Position numbers and translations under genes: made by a program. The notes below the pieces were generated by a model. It ran no database searches. It saw only the letters and a program-made list of their open reading frames with translations, and was not told the DNA's origin. Shown here piece by piece: positions 54,492 to 63,478 of a DNA stretch of 64,000 nucleotides. The DNA is from Aromatoleum evansii (GTDB lineage Bacteria > Pseudomonadota > Gammaproteobacteria > Burkholderiales > Rhodocyclaceae): NCBI RefSeq assembly GCF_012910805.1, contig NZ_WTVK01000027.1:1-64000 (forward strand). Reading direction: 5' to 3'. Every line of letters starts with the position of its first letter. The stretch's first letter is position 1.

Positions 54492-54543
54492 GCCCGACGC
54501 GATCCCCCTGCTGCCCCGACAACATACCGGAGACAAACCGAAC

Positions 54544-55071
54544 ATGAAGACCGCCCCGCAACTGCCGATCGAAGTCGATTCCGAAACCGGCGTCTGGACC
54601 ACCGATGCGCTGCCGATGCTGTATGTGCCGCGCCACTTCTTCATCAACAACCACAAGGGCATCGAGGAAGAGATCGGCGCCGAGCGCTACGCCCAGATCC
54701 TCTACAAGGCGGGCTACAAGTCGGCGTGGCACTGGTGCGAGAAGGAAGCTGCGCGGCACAAGCTTTCCGGCGTCGCGGTGTTCGAGCACTACATGAAGCG
54801 CCTGTCGCAGCGCGGCTGGGGCCTCTTCTCGATCGAGGCGATCGATCTCGACGCGGGTACCTGCCGCGTGCGTCTGGACCATTCGGCCTTCGTCTATGAG
54901 TACGGCAAGGTCGGCCGCAAGATCGAATACATGTTCACCGGCTGGTTCGCTGGCGCGATGGACCAGATCCTCGCCGCCGCCGGCAGCCCGCTGCGCACCC
55001 TTGCCGAGCAGACCCAGAGCGGCGCCGAGGAAGGCTGCGACTACGGCGTGTTCGTCACCCGCCCGCGCTGA
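54544..55071 (+). CDS. DUF5943-like protein of the Dgc operon (PA5397 type)
   Basis: The 175-residue cytoplasmic protein (ALPMLYVPRHFFINNHKGIE, YKSAWHWCEKEAARHKLSGV, QRGWGLFSIEAIDLDAGTCR, YMFTGWFAGAMDQILAAAG) resembles the V4R/DUF5943 proteins that sit between dipeptidase and dgcA in Pseudomonas. The fold is likely a small-molecule-binding alpha/beta domain. The function is not known; co-occurrence points to the demethylation pathway. It is separated from both neighbours by short gaps (52 and 15 bases). Confidence 0.85.
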   Translation: MKTAPQLPIEVDSETGVWTTDALPMLYVPRHFFINNHKGIEEEIGAERYAQILYKAGYKSAWHWCEKEAARHKLSGVAVFEHYMKRLSQRGWGLFSIEAIDLDAGTCRVRLDHSAFVYEYGKVGRKIEYMFTGWFAGAMDQILAAAGSPLRTLAEQTQSGAEEGCDYGVFVTRPR

Positions 55072-55086
55072 AAGGAGTAAAAGGCA

Positions 55087-57150
55087 ATGGCACAGTTCGA
55101 CGCCCTTTTCCAGCCGATCCAGATCGGCAAGCTGACGATCCGCAACCGCATCATCAGCACCGCGCACGCCGAGGTCTATGCGACCGACGGCGGCATGACC
55201 ACCGAGCGCTACGTCAAGTACTACGAGGAAAAGGCCAAGGGCGGCATCGGCCTGTGCATCTGCGGCGGCTCCTCGGTGGTCGCGATCGACAGCCCGCAGG
55301 GCTGGTGGAAGTCGGTGAATCTGTCGACCGACAAGATCATCCCGCACTTCCAGAACCTCGCCGACGCGATGCACAAGCACGGCGCGAAGATCATGATCCA
55401 GATCACGCACATGGGCCGGCGCTCGCGCTGGGATGGCGAGAACTGGCCGCATCTGGTGTCGCCGTCGGGCATCCGTGAGCCGGTTCACCGCGCCACGTGC
55501 AAGACGATCGAGCCCGAGGAGATCCAGCGCATCATCGGCAACTACGCGCAGGCGGCACGCCGCGCGAAGGAAGGCGGGCTGGACGGGGTGGAGCTGTCGG
55601 CGGTGCACCAGCACCTCATCGACCAGTTCTGGAGTCCGCGCGTCAATCAGCGCACGGACGAGTGGGGCGGCTCCTTCGAGAACCGCATGCGTTTCGGCAT
55701 GGAAGTGCTGAAGGCGGTGCGGGCCGAGGTCGGGCGCGACTTCGTCGTCGGCATGCGCATCTGCGGCGACGAGTTCCACCCGGATGGCCTCACCCATGCC
55801 GACATGAAGCAGATCGCCAAGTACTACAGCGACACGGGCCTGCTCGACTTCATCGGGGTCGTCGGTTCGGGCTGTGACACGCACAACACGCTTGCGAACG
55901 TGATTCCGAACATGAGCTATCCGCCGGAGCCCTTCCTGCATCTCGCGGCCGGGATCAAGGAAGTGGTGTCGGTGCCGGTGATCCACGCGCAGAACATCAA
56001 GGATCCCAACCAGGCGCAGCGCATCCTGGAAGGCGGTTATGTCGACCTCGTGGGCATGACGCGTGCGCACATCGCCGATCCGCACTTCGTGAACAAGATC
56101 AAGATGGGCCAGGTCGACCAGATCCGCCAGTGTGTCGGCGCGAACTACTGCATCGACCGCCAGTACCAGGGTCTGGACGTGCTGTGCATCCAGAACGCGG
56201 CGACCTCGCGCGAGCACCGGGGGCTGCCGCACATCATCGAGAAATCGACGGGCCCGAAGCGCAAGGTCGTCGTCGTGGGCGGCGGGCCGGCGGGCATGGA
56301 GGCCGCACGCGTCGCAGCCGAGCGCGGCCATGACGTGACGCTGTTCGAGAAGAAGGATGCGCTCGGCGGCCAGATCTCGATCGCCGCACGGGCGCCGCAA
56401 CGCGACCAGATGGCGGGCATCACGCGCTGGTACCAGCTCGAGCTCGCGCGCCTGAAGATCGACCTGCGCCTGGGCGTCGGGGCGGATGCGGCAACGATCA
56501 TGGATCTGAAGCCCGACGTCGTCGTGCTGGCGGTCGGTGCGCACCCCTTCCTCGAGCAGAACCCGCACTGGGGTGCGGCCGAAGGGCTGGTCGTGAGCAG
56601 CTGGGACATTCTCGAAGGCAAGGTCGCGCCGGGCAAGAACGTGCTGGTGTACGACACGATCTGCGAATTCTCCGGCATGTCGGTCGCGGATTACCTCGCC
56701 GACAAGGGCGCCAAGGTCGAGATCGTCACCGACGACATCAAGCCGGGTGTGGCGATCGGCGGCACGACCTTCCCGACCTACTACCGCAGCCTGTACCCCA
56801 AGGAAGTGATCATGACCGGGGACCTGATGCTGGAGAAGGTGTATCGCGAGGGCGACAAGCTCGTCGCGGTGCTGGAGAACGAATACACCGGTGCCAAGGA
56901 AGAGCGCGTGGTCGACCAGATCGTGGTCGAAAACGGCGTGCGGCCGGACGAGAAGCTGTACTACGAGCTGAAGCCGGGTTCGCGCAACAAGGGCCAGGTG
57001 AATATCCAGGAGCTCTTCGCGATCCAGCCGCAGTCCTGCCTCGCGGAAAAGGGCGACGGGTACCTGCTGTTCCGCATCGGCGACTGCGTGTCGCAGCGCA
57101 ATACCCACGCGGCCATCCTCGACGCCCTGCGCTTGTGCAAGGACTTCTGA
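55087..57150 (+). CDS. dgcA: Dimethylglycine demethylase subunit DgcA
   Basis: The 687-residue flavoprotein belongs to the trimethylamine-dehydrogenase/2,4-dienoyl-CoA-reductase family. Residues 1 to about 370 form an old-yellow-enzyme TIM barrel (LFQPIQIGKLTIRNRIISTA, MIQITHMGRRSRW, VELSAVHQHLIDQFWSPRVN). A cluster-binding region with Cys349, Cys355 and Cys367 follows, then a Rossmann domain (VVVVGGGPAGMEAARVAAE, about 394). In Pseudomonas DgcAB removes a methyl group from dimethylglycine to give sarcosine; related enzymes act on stachydrine or N-methylproline. AAAGGAGTAAAAGG precedes the ATG. Confidence 0.9.
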   Translation: MAQFDALFQPIQIGKLTIRNRIISTAHAEVYATDGGMTTERYVKYYEEKAKGGIGLCICGGSSVVAIDSPQGWWKSVNLSTDKIIPHFQNLADAMHKHGAKIMIQITHMGRRSRWDGENWPHLVSPSGIREPVHRATCKTIEPEEIQRIIGNYAQAARRAKEGGLDGVELSAVHQHLIDQFWSPRVNQRTDEWGGSFENRMRFGMEVLKAVRAEVGRDFVVGMRICGDEFHPDGLTHADMKQIAKYYSDTGLLDFIGVVGSGCDTHNTLANVIPNMSYPPEPFLHLAAGIKEVVSVPVIHAQNIKDPNQAQRILEGGYVDLVGMTRAHIADPHFVNKIKMGQVDQIRQCVGANYCIDRQYQGLDVLCIQNAATSREHRGLPHIIEKSTGPKRKVVVVGGGPAGMEAARVAAERGHDVTLFEKKDALGGQISIAARAPQRDQMAGITRWYQLELARLKIDLRLGVGADAATIMDLKPDVVVLAVGAHPFLEQNPHWGAAEGLVVSSWDILEGKVAPGKNVLVYDTICEFSGMSVADYLADKGAKVEIVTDDIKPGVAIGGTTFPTYYRSLYPKEVIMTGDLMLEKVYREGDKLVAVLENEYTGAKEERVVDQIVVENGVRPDEKLYYELKPGSRNKGQVNIQELFAIQPQSCLAEKGDGYLLFRIGDCVSQRNTHAAILDALRLCKDF

Positions 57151-57223
57151 TGCACCGCCCGGCGGGATGAAGGCGCGGCCCCGCGCTGCGCTCCCGCCGG
57201 ACTGCAGAAGCAAGGAGAGTTGA

Positions 57224-59170
57224 ATGCTTGACGTTGTACTCCCAGTTCTGGTCCTCGGGGCGCTTGCGCTGGCGCTGCTGGGCGCCTTCCGGCGCATCAG
57301 CCTGTGGCGGCAGGGACGCCCGTCGCCGGTATCGATACTCGGCGGGCTCGCCGTGATGCCGCGCCGCTACCTGGTGGACCTCCACGACGTCGTCGCGCGC
57401 GACAAGGTGTTCGCGAACACCCACGTCGCGACCGGTGGCGGTTTCGTCGCTGCCGCCGTGCTGCTGATCCTGGTGCATGGCTTCCAGGTGCAGAGTCGCC
57501 TGTTGAGCTGGGCGCTGCTCGCGGCGACAGTCGTCATGTTCGTGGGCGCGCTGCGCGTCGCAGCGCGGCGCAGGAATCCTCCGGCGCGCCTTTCGCGTGG
57601 CCCGTGGATGCGCCTGCCGAAGAGCCTCTTCGCGTTCGCGAGCGGCGTGTTCCTGGTCACGCTGCCGACGGCCGGGATCCTGCCCGCCGGATTCGGCGGC
57701 TGGGCGCTCGCCGCCGTGCTGACGCTCGTTATCGCGTGGGGCATCTCCGAGATGTTCCTCGGCATGACCTGGGGCGGACCGATGAAGCATGCCTTCGCCG
57801 GCGCGCTGCATCTGGCTTTCCACCGTCGGCCCGAACGTTTCGGCGGCGGGCGCTCGACCGGCCTCAAGCCGCTCGACCTGAAGGACGCGACCGCGCCGTT
57901 GGGCGTCGGCAAGCCGGCCGATTTCAAGTGGAACCAGCTCCTTGGCTTCGATGCGTGCGTGCAGTGCGGCCGCTGCGAAGCGATGTGTCCGGCTTTTGCC
58001 GCAGGGCAGCCGCTCAATCCGAAGAAGCTGATCCAGGACATGGTCATCGGGATGGCCGGTGGCACGGACGCGGCCTATGCGGGCTCGCCGTATCCCGGCA
58101 AGCCCGTGGGCGAGCACGGCGGCGACGCGCACAGCCCGATCGTGCTCCGCGAAGGCCGCGCGCTTGTCGATGCGGAGACCTTGTGGTCCTGCACGACCTG
58201 CCGTGCCTGCGTCGAGGAGTGCCCGATGATGATCGAGCACGTCGATGCGATCGTCGACATGCGCCGCTTCCTGACTATGGAGCATGGCAATACGCCGAAC
58301 AAGGGGAGGGAGGTGCTGGAAAACCTGGCGACCACCGACAACCCCGGCGGCTTCGACCCGGCCTCGCGCATGAATTGGGCGGCGGACCTGGACCTGCCGC
58401 TGATGGCGAAGCGCGGCACGGCCGACGTGCTGCTATGGATGGGCGACGGCGCGTTCGACATGCGCAACCAGCGCACGCTGCGGGCACTCGTGAAGGTACT
58501 GCGCGCGGCGCAGGTGGATTTCGCGGTGCTCGGCAACGAGGAACTCGACAGCGGTGACGTCGCGCGACGCCTCGGCGACGAGGCGACCTTTCAGGCGCTG
58601 GCCGTGCGCAATGCGGCGACGCTGGGCAAGTACCGCTTCCGCGAGATCGTGACCTGCGACCCGCACAGCTTCCACGTGCTGAAGAACGAATACCCGGCAT
58701 TCGGCGCGAGCTACACGGTGACGCATCACAGCACCTTCATCTCGAACCTGATGGAGAAGGGCCGGCTCGCGCTGGGCGAGTGGACCGGCGGGCGCGTGAC
58801 CTATCACGACCCGTGCTACCTCGGCCGCTACAACGGCGAATACGAAGCGCCGCGCAAGGCACTGAAGGGCATCGGCATCAAGGTCGTGGAGATGGAGCGC
58901 TCCGGTTTCCGTTCGCGCTGCTGCGGCGGCGGTGGCGGGGCGCCAATCACCGACATCCCCGGCAAGCGGCGCATTCCCGACATGCGGATGGAGGAAATCA
59001 ACTCGACGAAGGCCGACATCGTGGCCGTCGGGTGCCCGCAATGTACGGCGATGCTCGAAGGCGTCGTCGGTCCTCGGCCGGAAGTTTGTGATATCGCCGA
59101 ACTGGTCGCAGCGCAACTCGTCGAGGCGCCCAAGGTCGAGCGCCAGCGGCAAGAGGAGGTCATGGTATGA
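57224..59170 (+). CDS. dgcB: Dimethylglycine demethylase subunit DgcB
   Basis: The 648-residue protein is a membrane-linked iron-sulfur electron carrier. The N-terminal DUF3483 region has about five helices (VVLPVLVLGALALALLG, GFVAAAVLLILVHG, AVLTLVIAWGISEMFL). Two 4Fe-4S motifs follow: CVQCGRCEAMCP (about 245) and CTTCRACVEECP (about 324). The C-terminal half has two CCG-type motifs (CDPHSFHVLKNEY and RCCGGGGGAP), as in heterodisulfide-reductase-like and GlpC proteins. It passes electrons from DgcA to the ETF encoded next. AAGGAG precedes the ATG; the end overlaps etfA by four bases. Confidence 0.9.
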   Translation: MLDVVLPVLVLGALALALLGAFRRISLWRQGRPSPVSILGGLAVMPRRYLVDLHDVVARDKVFANTHVATGGGFVAAAVLLILVHGFQVQSRLLSWALLAATVVMFVGALRVAARRRNPPARLSRGPWMRLPKSLFAFASGVFLVTLPTAGILPAGFGGWALAAVLTLVIAWGISEMFLGMTWGGPMKHAFAGALHLAFHRRPERFGGGRSTGLKPLDLKDATAPLGVGKPADFKWNQLLGFDACVQCGRCEAMCPAFAAGQPLNPKKLIQDMVIGMAGGTDAAYAGSPYPGKPVGEHGGDAHSPIVLREGRALVDAETLWSCTTCRACVEECPMMIEHVDAIVDMRRFLTMEHGNTPNKGREVLENLATTDNPGGFDPASRMNWAADLDLPLMAKRGTADVLLWMGDGAFDMRNQRTLRALVKVLRAAQVDFAVLGNEELDSGDVARRLGDEATFQALAVRNAATLGKYRFREIVTCDPHSFHVLKNEYPAFGASYTVTHHSTFISNLMEKGRLALGEWTGGRVTYHDPCYLGRYNGEYEAPRKALKGIGIKVVEMERSGFRSRCCGGGGGAPITDIPGKRRIPDMRMEEINSTKADIVAVGCPQCTAMLEGVVGPRPEVCDIAELVAAQLVEAPKVERQRQEEVMV

Positions 59171-60420
59171 GCGACATCATCCGACGCGATCCGCGCAGGG
59201 AGCATATCCTGCGCAACCGCCTGCATCCCGACCATGGGGTCGTTCTCGCCTTGGTCGGTGGCGCCCTGTCCGACGCGGCCCGCTGGATCGGACCGAGCGG
59301 CCTCGTGCGGCGCAATCCGCATGCGGTCGGCTTCATCGGCCCGAACGGGCTGCGTCGCATCGACCGCAGCGGCGCCCCGACGAGCGGACTTCGCAGTGCT
59401 GCGAAATCCGAGGCAGCCTCTGACTCCCGCCGGGAGGTGGTCATCTCCGAGCCCGCGTTCTACATCGCGGTCGTCGCTGATCTGCCTGGCGGCCGGCTCT
59501 CCGCGCACGATCGCGACCTTCTCGGTCTTGCACGGCAACTCGCCGATGCCGAGCGGGATGGCGCGGTGCTGCTCCTTGCATTCGGCGAGCTGCGGGACGA
59601 AGGACTGGGCGATTCGGGCGTCGATCGCGTGCTCGAGTTCAAGGGCGGCCATTACGACGGCTACGGACCGGAAGCCCGGCTCGCGACGCTGTTCGTAGTC
59701 GAGCGCGACCTGAGACCTCGTCACTGGATCTTCCCCGAGTCGACCTTGGGGGGCGGAGAACTCGGGCGCCGACTGGCTGCCCGCTTGGGCGTGAGACCCG
59801 CGACTCAGGTCTGGCAGATCGCCGATGGCCGCTGTACCGGGCGCGGCGCGGCCGGTGCGACGGACATCACGCGCGCGCTGCCGAGCGTCGTGCTGGCGCT
59901 TCCCGAATGCGGCGAGCCGGTCACCGACACGCGCCATGCGGCAACACCGCTCGCCGTGACCGCCGCGGTCGCGCTGCCCTTGCGCCGCGTCGAGGATCTC
60001 GGTGCGGTCGCGGTCGATCCGGCCGGCGTTGCGCTGGCGGAAGCCGAATTCATCCTGTCGGCCGGCAACGGCATCACGGACTGGGACGGTTTCCATCATG
60101 CAGCGAAGGTGCTGGGCGCCGCCGAGGGCGCTTCGCGCGTCGCCGTCGACAACGGCTTCATGCCGCGCCACCGCCAGGTCGGCGCGACCGGGACCTGGGT
60201 GACGGCGCGGGTGTATCTCGCTGCCGGCATCTCCGGCGCGATCCAGCATCTGCAGGGCATACAGAGCTGCGAGAAGGTGGTTGCGATCAACACCGACCCG
60301 GGCTGCGACATGGTCAAACGTGCTGATCTGGCGGTGATCGGCAATGCTGGAGAGGTGCTCGGCGAACTCGTGAAACTCATCGGTAAAACGCAAGGAGAAC
60401 GTCGCGATGTTGCTGCGTGA
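59167..60420 (+). CDS. etfA: Electron transfer flavoprotein alpha subunit
   Basis: The 417-residue EtfA has the usual N-terminal domain and the C-terminal FAD-binding domain with QVGATGTWVTARVYLAAGIS and GAIQHLQGIQSCEKVVAINT. It is longer than housekeeping EtfA because of an N-terminal extension (IIRRDPRREHILRNRLHPDH), as in the PA5400-type protein of the Pseudomonas operon. It is a dedicated acceptor for the demethylase. ATGA overlap with dgcB; 14-base overlap with etfB. Confidence 0.9.
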   Translation: MSDIIRRDPRREHILRNRLHPDHGVVLALVGGALSDAARWIGPSGLVRRNPHAVGFIGPNGLRRIDRSGAPTSGLRSAAKSEAASDSRREVVISEPAFYIAVVADLPGGRLSAHDRDLLGLARQLADAERDGAVLLLAFGELRDEGLGDSGVDRVLEFKGGHYDGYGPEARLATLFVVERDLRPRHWIFPESTLGGGELGRRLAARLGVRPATQVWQIADGRCTGRGAAGATDITRALPSVVLALPECGEPVTDTRHAATPLAVTAAVALPLRRVEDLGAVAVDPAGVALAEAEFILSAGNGITDWDGFHHAAKVLGAAEGASRVAVDNGFMPRHRQVGATGTWVTARVYLAAGISGAIQHLQGIQSCEKVVAINTDPGCDMVKRADLAVIGNAGEVLGELVKLIGKTQGERRDVAA

Positions 60421-61228
60421 AGGAAGCAAAGGCGCTGCGTCCTCGGGCGCGCTGAAGGTTGCGGCCCTGGTGTCGCTCGGCCGTCACCCCGTCACGGGCC
60501 GCGGCCGGCGTGCCGAGCAGGATGCGCGCGCCGTCGAACTCGGACTGTCGCTCACCTCGTCCGAGCACATCAGCCTGATCCACGCAGGCACGGCAGCCGA
60601 CGAGACGGTACAGGCGATGCGCGGCTACCTCGGCATGGGGCTCGACGCGCTCGACCTCATCGTCCAGCCCCCTGATGCGGACGTGCTACCGGCGCTCGCG
60701 ACTCGCGTGATGGAAACGCGGCCCGGCCTCGTGCTGTGCGGTTCGCGAGGCGAGTCCGGCGAAGCTTCCGGGATGCTGCCCTATCTGCTCGCCGAGCGCC
60801 TCGGCTGGACACTGGTATCGGGCGTCGCCAAGGTGGAAGCCGTCGAAGGCGATTCGATGACGGTGCTCCAAGCGCTGCCCCGCGGGCAGCGTCGTCGCCT
60901 GAAAGTACGCCTACCGGCCATCGCGACCGTCGATAGCGCCGCGCCGCCCCCGCGCCAGAGCGCCTTTGGCCCGGCGCGTCGCGCCAAGGTCCGTCACTTC
61001 GAGTTGTCGGGCCAGATCGATGCGGAGGCGGCCGACTGGACCGTCAGCCCGGCACGAAAGCGCCCGAAGCGCCTGAAGATCGTCAAGGCCAGCTCGGCGC
61101 GCGACCGCTTCAAGGTCGCCGCCGCGAAGGCGGAAGGCGGGGGCGGGCAGGTCGTGAAGGGCGTGTCGGCGCAGGCGGGCGCCGAGGCGATTCTGAAGCT
61201 CCTTCGAGAGGAGGGCGTGGTGCGCTAG
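60407..61228 (+). CDS. etfB: Electron transfer flavoprotein beta subunit
   Basis: The 273-residue EtfB has LKVAALVSLGRHPVTGRGRR, the conserved GLVLCGSRGESGEASGMLPY and the adenine-nucleotide-binding end RRLKVRLPAIATV. The C-terminus is extended by a basic segment and ends in GAEAILKLLREEGVVR. It pairs with EtfA and matches the PA5401-type protein. AAGGAG lies before the ATG. It is the last gene of the operon; 153 bases of non-coding DNA follow, with no clear terminator. Confidence 0.9.
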   Translation: MLLREGSKGAASSGALKVAALVSLGRHPVTGRGRRAEQDARAVELGLSLTSSEHISLIHAGTAADETVQAMRGYLGMGLDALDLIVQPPDADVLPALATRVMETRPGLVLCGSRGESGEASGMLPYLLAERLGWTLVSGVAKVEAVEGDSMTVLQALPRGQRRRLKVRLPAIATVDSAAPPPRQSAFGPARRAKVRHFELSGQIDAEAADWTVSPARKRPKRLKIVKASSARDRFKVAAAKAEGGGGQVVKGVSAQAGAEAILKLLREEGVVR

Positions 61229-61381
61229 ATCGCTTCGCTAACGAAGATCTTAGCTCTGCTACGCATTTGTTGACGGCCTAATAAATTCCGAATGGATTCC
61301 AACGTTCCCAGCTGTTAACAGGCATGTTGGTGCTCACACGTCTGTCCTTTTCTCACTACCAAAAAACATCATAGGCCCATA

Positions 61382-62755
61382 GTGCAAACCCGGCCCGCTA
61401 GCCTCGGCAACCGCGTCGGCCTCGTTGTCGTCGCGACACTGGCCGTGATGTTGATCGCGGGCGCGACCTGTTGGGTGCGCGAGACACGCCGAGCGATCGA
61501 GGAGGAAGTCCACGCCGCGAGCCACGTCGCGCAACAATGGATTTCGGTGTTGGTGTCGGAAACGCTGCGCGATCCCGCCCAAGGCCCGACCCGGCTGATG
61601 GCCGAGCTTCGCGCAGTGGGCCGTTTGCGCGCAAACCAGCTCGAAGTCGTCGGAAGCGAGGGCCAGAGCCTGTACATCTCCCCCGAGTCCCCGTACAAGG
61701 CGGGCCGCTACGCCCCCGAATGGTTCTCCGATTGGGTCGCTCCGTCGCTACCGGTCCGCCACTTTGATGCGGGTGACCGCCAAGTCGTGCTGCGCCCGGA
61801 CGTTTCCCGCTCGGTGCTCGATGCCTGGGACGATCTCTTCACCGGCATCGGCACTGCTATCGCGCTCCTATGCCTCGTCGCCTTCGGTGCCCGCGCGGCC
61901 CTGAACAGGGCGCTCGCGCCGCTTGCGGACATCGACCGTGCCCTCGCCCGCGGCGCTGACGGCAACTTCGACGTGCGCCTACCGGCCTACCGGGCAGCCG
62001 AGCTCGATTGCGTCGCCAACAGCTACAACCGCCTCGCCGACGCGCTCGACCAGAGCCGCGCGCAAAACCTGCGCCTCGAGGAAGACCAGGCCTTCGCCCG
62101 CGCGGTGCAGGCCCGGCTTGAAGAGGAACGCCGGCTGATCGCACGCGACCTACACGACGAACTCGGGCAAGCGATCACCGCCGTGCGCGCGATCTCGGGC
62201 GCGATCCTGCAGCGTTGCGACGACCAGCCGCAGATCCACGGCAGCGCCCAGGCGATCCTCGCGATGACGGGCCAGATGCAGGACGGCGTCCGGACGATCC
62301 TGCAACGGCTGCGCCCCGCAAACAGCGGCGGCGCCCTGCTCGACCAAGCGGTCGCCGAATATTGCCGCCTGTGGTCCGGCCACCATCCGCAGATCGCCCT
62401 CGATTGCCACACTTCGCCGATCGCCGCCCCGACCAGCGAAACGCTAGGCATCGCCGTGCTGCGCCTGCTGCAGGAAAGCCTCACCAACGTCGCGCGGCAC
62501 TCCGGCGCTTCGCACGTCGATGTGCGTCTCGACATCGCCGCCGACGCGATCGCGCTAGAAGTCTGCGACAACGGCTGCGGAATCGTCGCCGCGGCGAATC
62601 CCGCCCGCTACGGACTGATCGGCATGCGCGAACGCGTCGCCGAGCTGCACGGCGAACTTCGTCTCGAGTCCCTTTCCGGGGGCGGCCTGCGCGTCAGTGC
62701 CCGCCTGCCCATCCCTTCGTCCCACGAGGAAAGCAATCATGGCCTCCACGCTTGA
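61382..62755 (+). CDS. NarL-type sensor histidine kinase
   Basis: The 457-residue kinase starts at GTG with a membrane helix (VGLVVVATLAVMLIAGAT), a periplasmic loop (about 32-150), a second helix (GTAIALLCLVAFGARAAL), a HAMP region and a HisKA_3 domain with the phospho-acceptor His258 (ARDLHDELGQ). The HATPase end (VCDNGCGI, GLIGMRERV) is complete. It signals to the adjacent response regulator. The periplasmic sensor is not recognised, so the stimulus is unknown; proximity suggests but does not prove a link to the Dgc operon. Confidence 0.9.
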   Translation: MQTRPASLGNRVGLVVVATLAVMLIAGATCWVRETRRAIEEEVHAASHVAQQWISVLVSETLRDPAQGPTRLMAELRAVGRLRANQLEVVGSEGQSLYISPESPYKAGRYAPEWFSDWVAPSLPVRHFDAGDRQVVLRPDVSRSVLDAWDDLFTGIGTAIALLCLVAFGARAALNRALAPLADIDRALARGADGNFDVRLPAYRAAELDCVANSYNRLADALDQSRAQNLRLEEDQAFARAVQARLEEERRLIARDLHDELGQAITAVRAISGAILQRCDDQPQIHGSAQAILAMTGQMQDGVRTILQRLRPANSGGALLDQAVAEYCRLWSGHHPQIALDCHTSPIAAPTSETLGIAVLRLLQESLTNVARHSGASHVDVRLDIAADAIALEVCDNGCGIVAAANPARYGLIGMRERVAELHGELRLESLSGGGLRVSARLPIPSSHEESNHGLHA

Positions 62756-63386
62756 AAACCTCCGCCTCGTCCTCGCCGACGACCATGCCGTCGTACGCAT
62801 GGGCTTTCGCATGTTGCTGGAAGGCGCGGGCGCGACAATCGTGGCCGAAGCCGACTGCGGGGAAGTCGCGGTCGCGGCCGTCACCGAGCATCGCCCGGAC
62901 GCGCTCGTGATGGACGTGACGATGCCCGGCATCGGCGGCATCGGCGCCCTCGAACGCCTGCTCGCCCATCATCCGAACGCCCGCGTCCTGATGCTCTCGG
63001 CCCACGACGACGCGCAGATTCCGATGCGCGCCCTGAAGACGGGCGCGACCGGCTACCTGTCGAAGCGCGCCCAGCCGTCCGAGCTCGTCCGTGCCGTCGC
63101 TCAGGTCGCGCGCGGCCAGCGCTACGTCGATCCGGAACTCGCCCCGCAACTCGCGCTCGCCCAGTTCGGCGGCAGCAGCGATCCGGTCGACGCGCTCACA
63201 GAAACGGAATTCGCGGTCTTCCTGCAACTGGCGAAAGGCAATTCCGTGAGCCAGGTGGCGAGCACTCACAAAGTGAGCCCAAGCACCGTCGGCACTCATC
63301 TCTACCACATCAAGCAGAAGCTCAATGCGACGAACGCGGCGGAACTCGCGCTGATCGCTGTGCGGTCAGGGTTGGTCGAGGCTTGA
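62739..63386 (+). CDS. NarL/FixJ-family response regulator
   Basis: The 215-residue regulator has a receiver domain with Asp14-Asp15, phospho-acceptor Asp59 (LVMDVTMPG) and the Lys in YLSKRA, and a LuxR-type helix-turn-helix (LTETEFAVFLQLAKGNSVSQ, KVSPSTVGTHLYHIKQKLNA). GAGGAAAG lies before the ATG, which is 17 bases inside the kinase gene, so the pair is translationally coupled. Confidence 0.93.
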   Translation: MASTLENLRLVLADDHAVVRMGFRMLLEGAGATIVAEADCGEVAVAAVTEHRPDALVMDVTMPGIGGIGALERLLAHHPNARVLMLSAHDDAQIPMRALKTGATGYLSKRAQPSELVRAVAQVARGQRYVDPELAPQLALAQFGGSSDPVDALTETEFAVFLQLAKGNSVSQVASTHKVSPSTVGTHLYHIKQKLNATNAAELALIAVRSGLVEA

Positions 63387-63478
63387 GTCCATGATGAATC
63401 TTCAGTGGGGTAATTGGGGGCCGTCTAAGATAAGAAAGCGCGGTACCGCAGACGCGCGTATGAGCAGAGACGACCGAC

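Noticed and set aside
53400-54662. Leftward frame of 420 codons
   Set aside because: Antisense of the dipeptidase-like gene.
54406-57297. Leftward frame of 963 codons
   Set aside because: Antisense of dgcA and its neighbour; the real genes are recognisable with ribosome binding sites.
56810-58285. Leftward frame of 491 codons
   Set aside because: Antisense of the dgcA/dgcB junction, no protein-like sequence.
58828-60429. Leftward frame of 533 codons
   Set aside because: Antisense of dgcB and etfA, no domain recognised.
61229-61260. Partial hairpin after etfB as a terminator
   Set aside because: The stem is interrupted by a bulge and no T-run follows.
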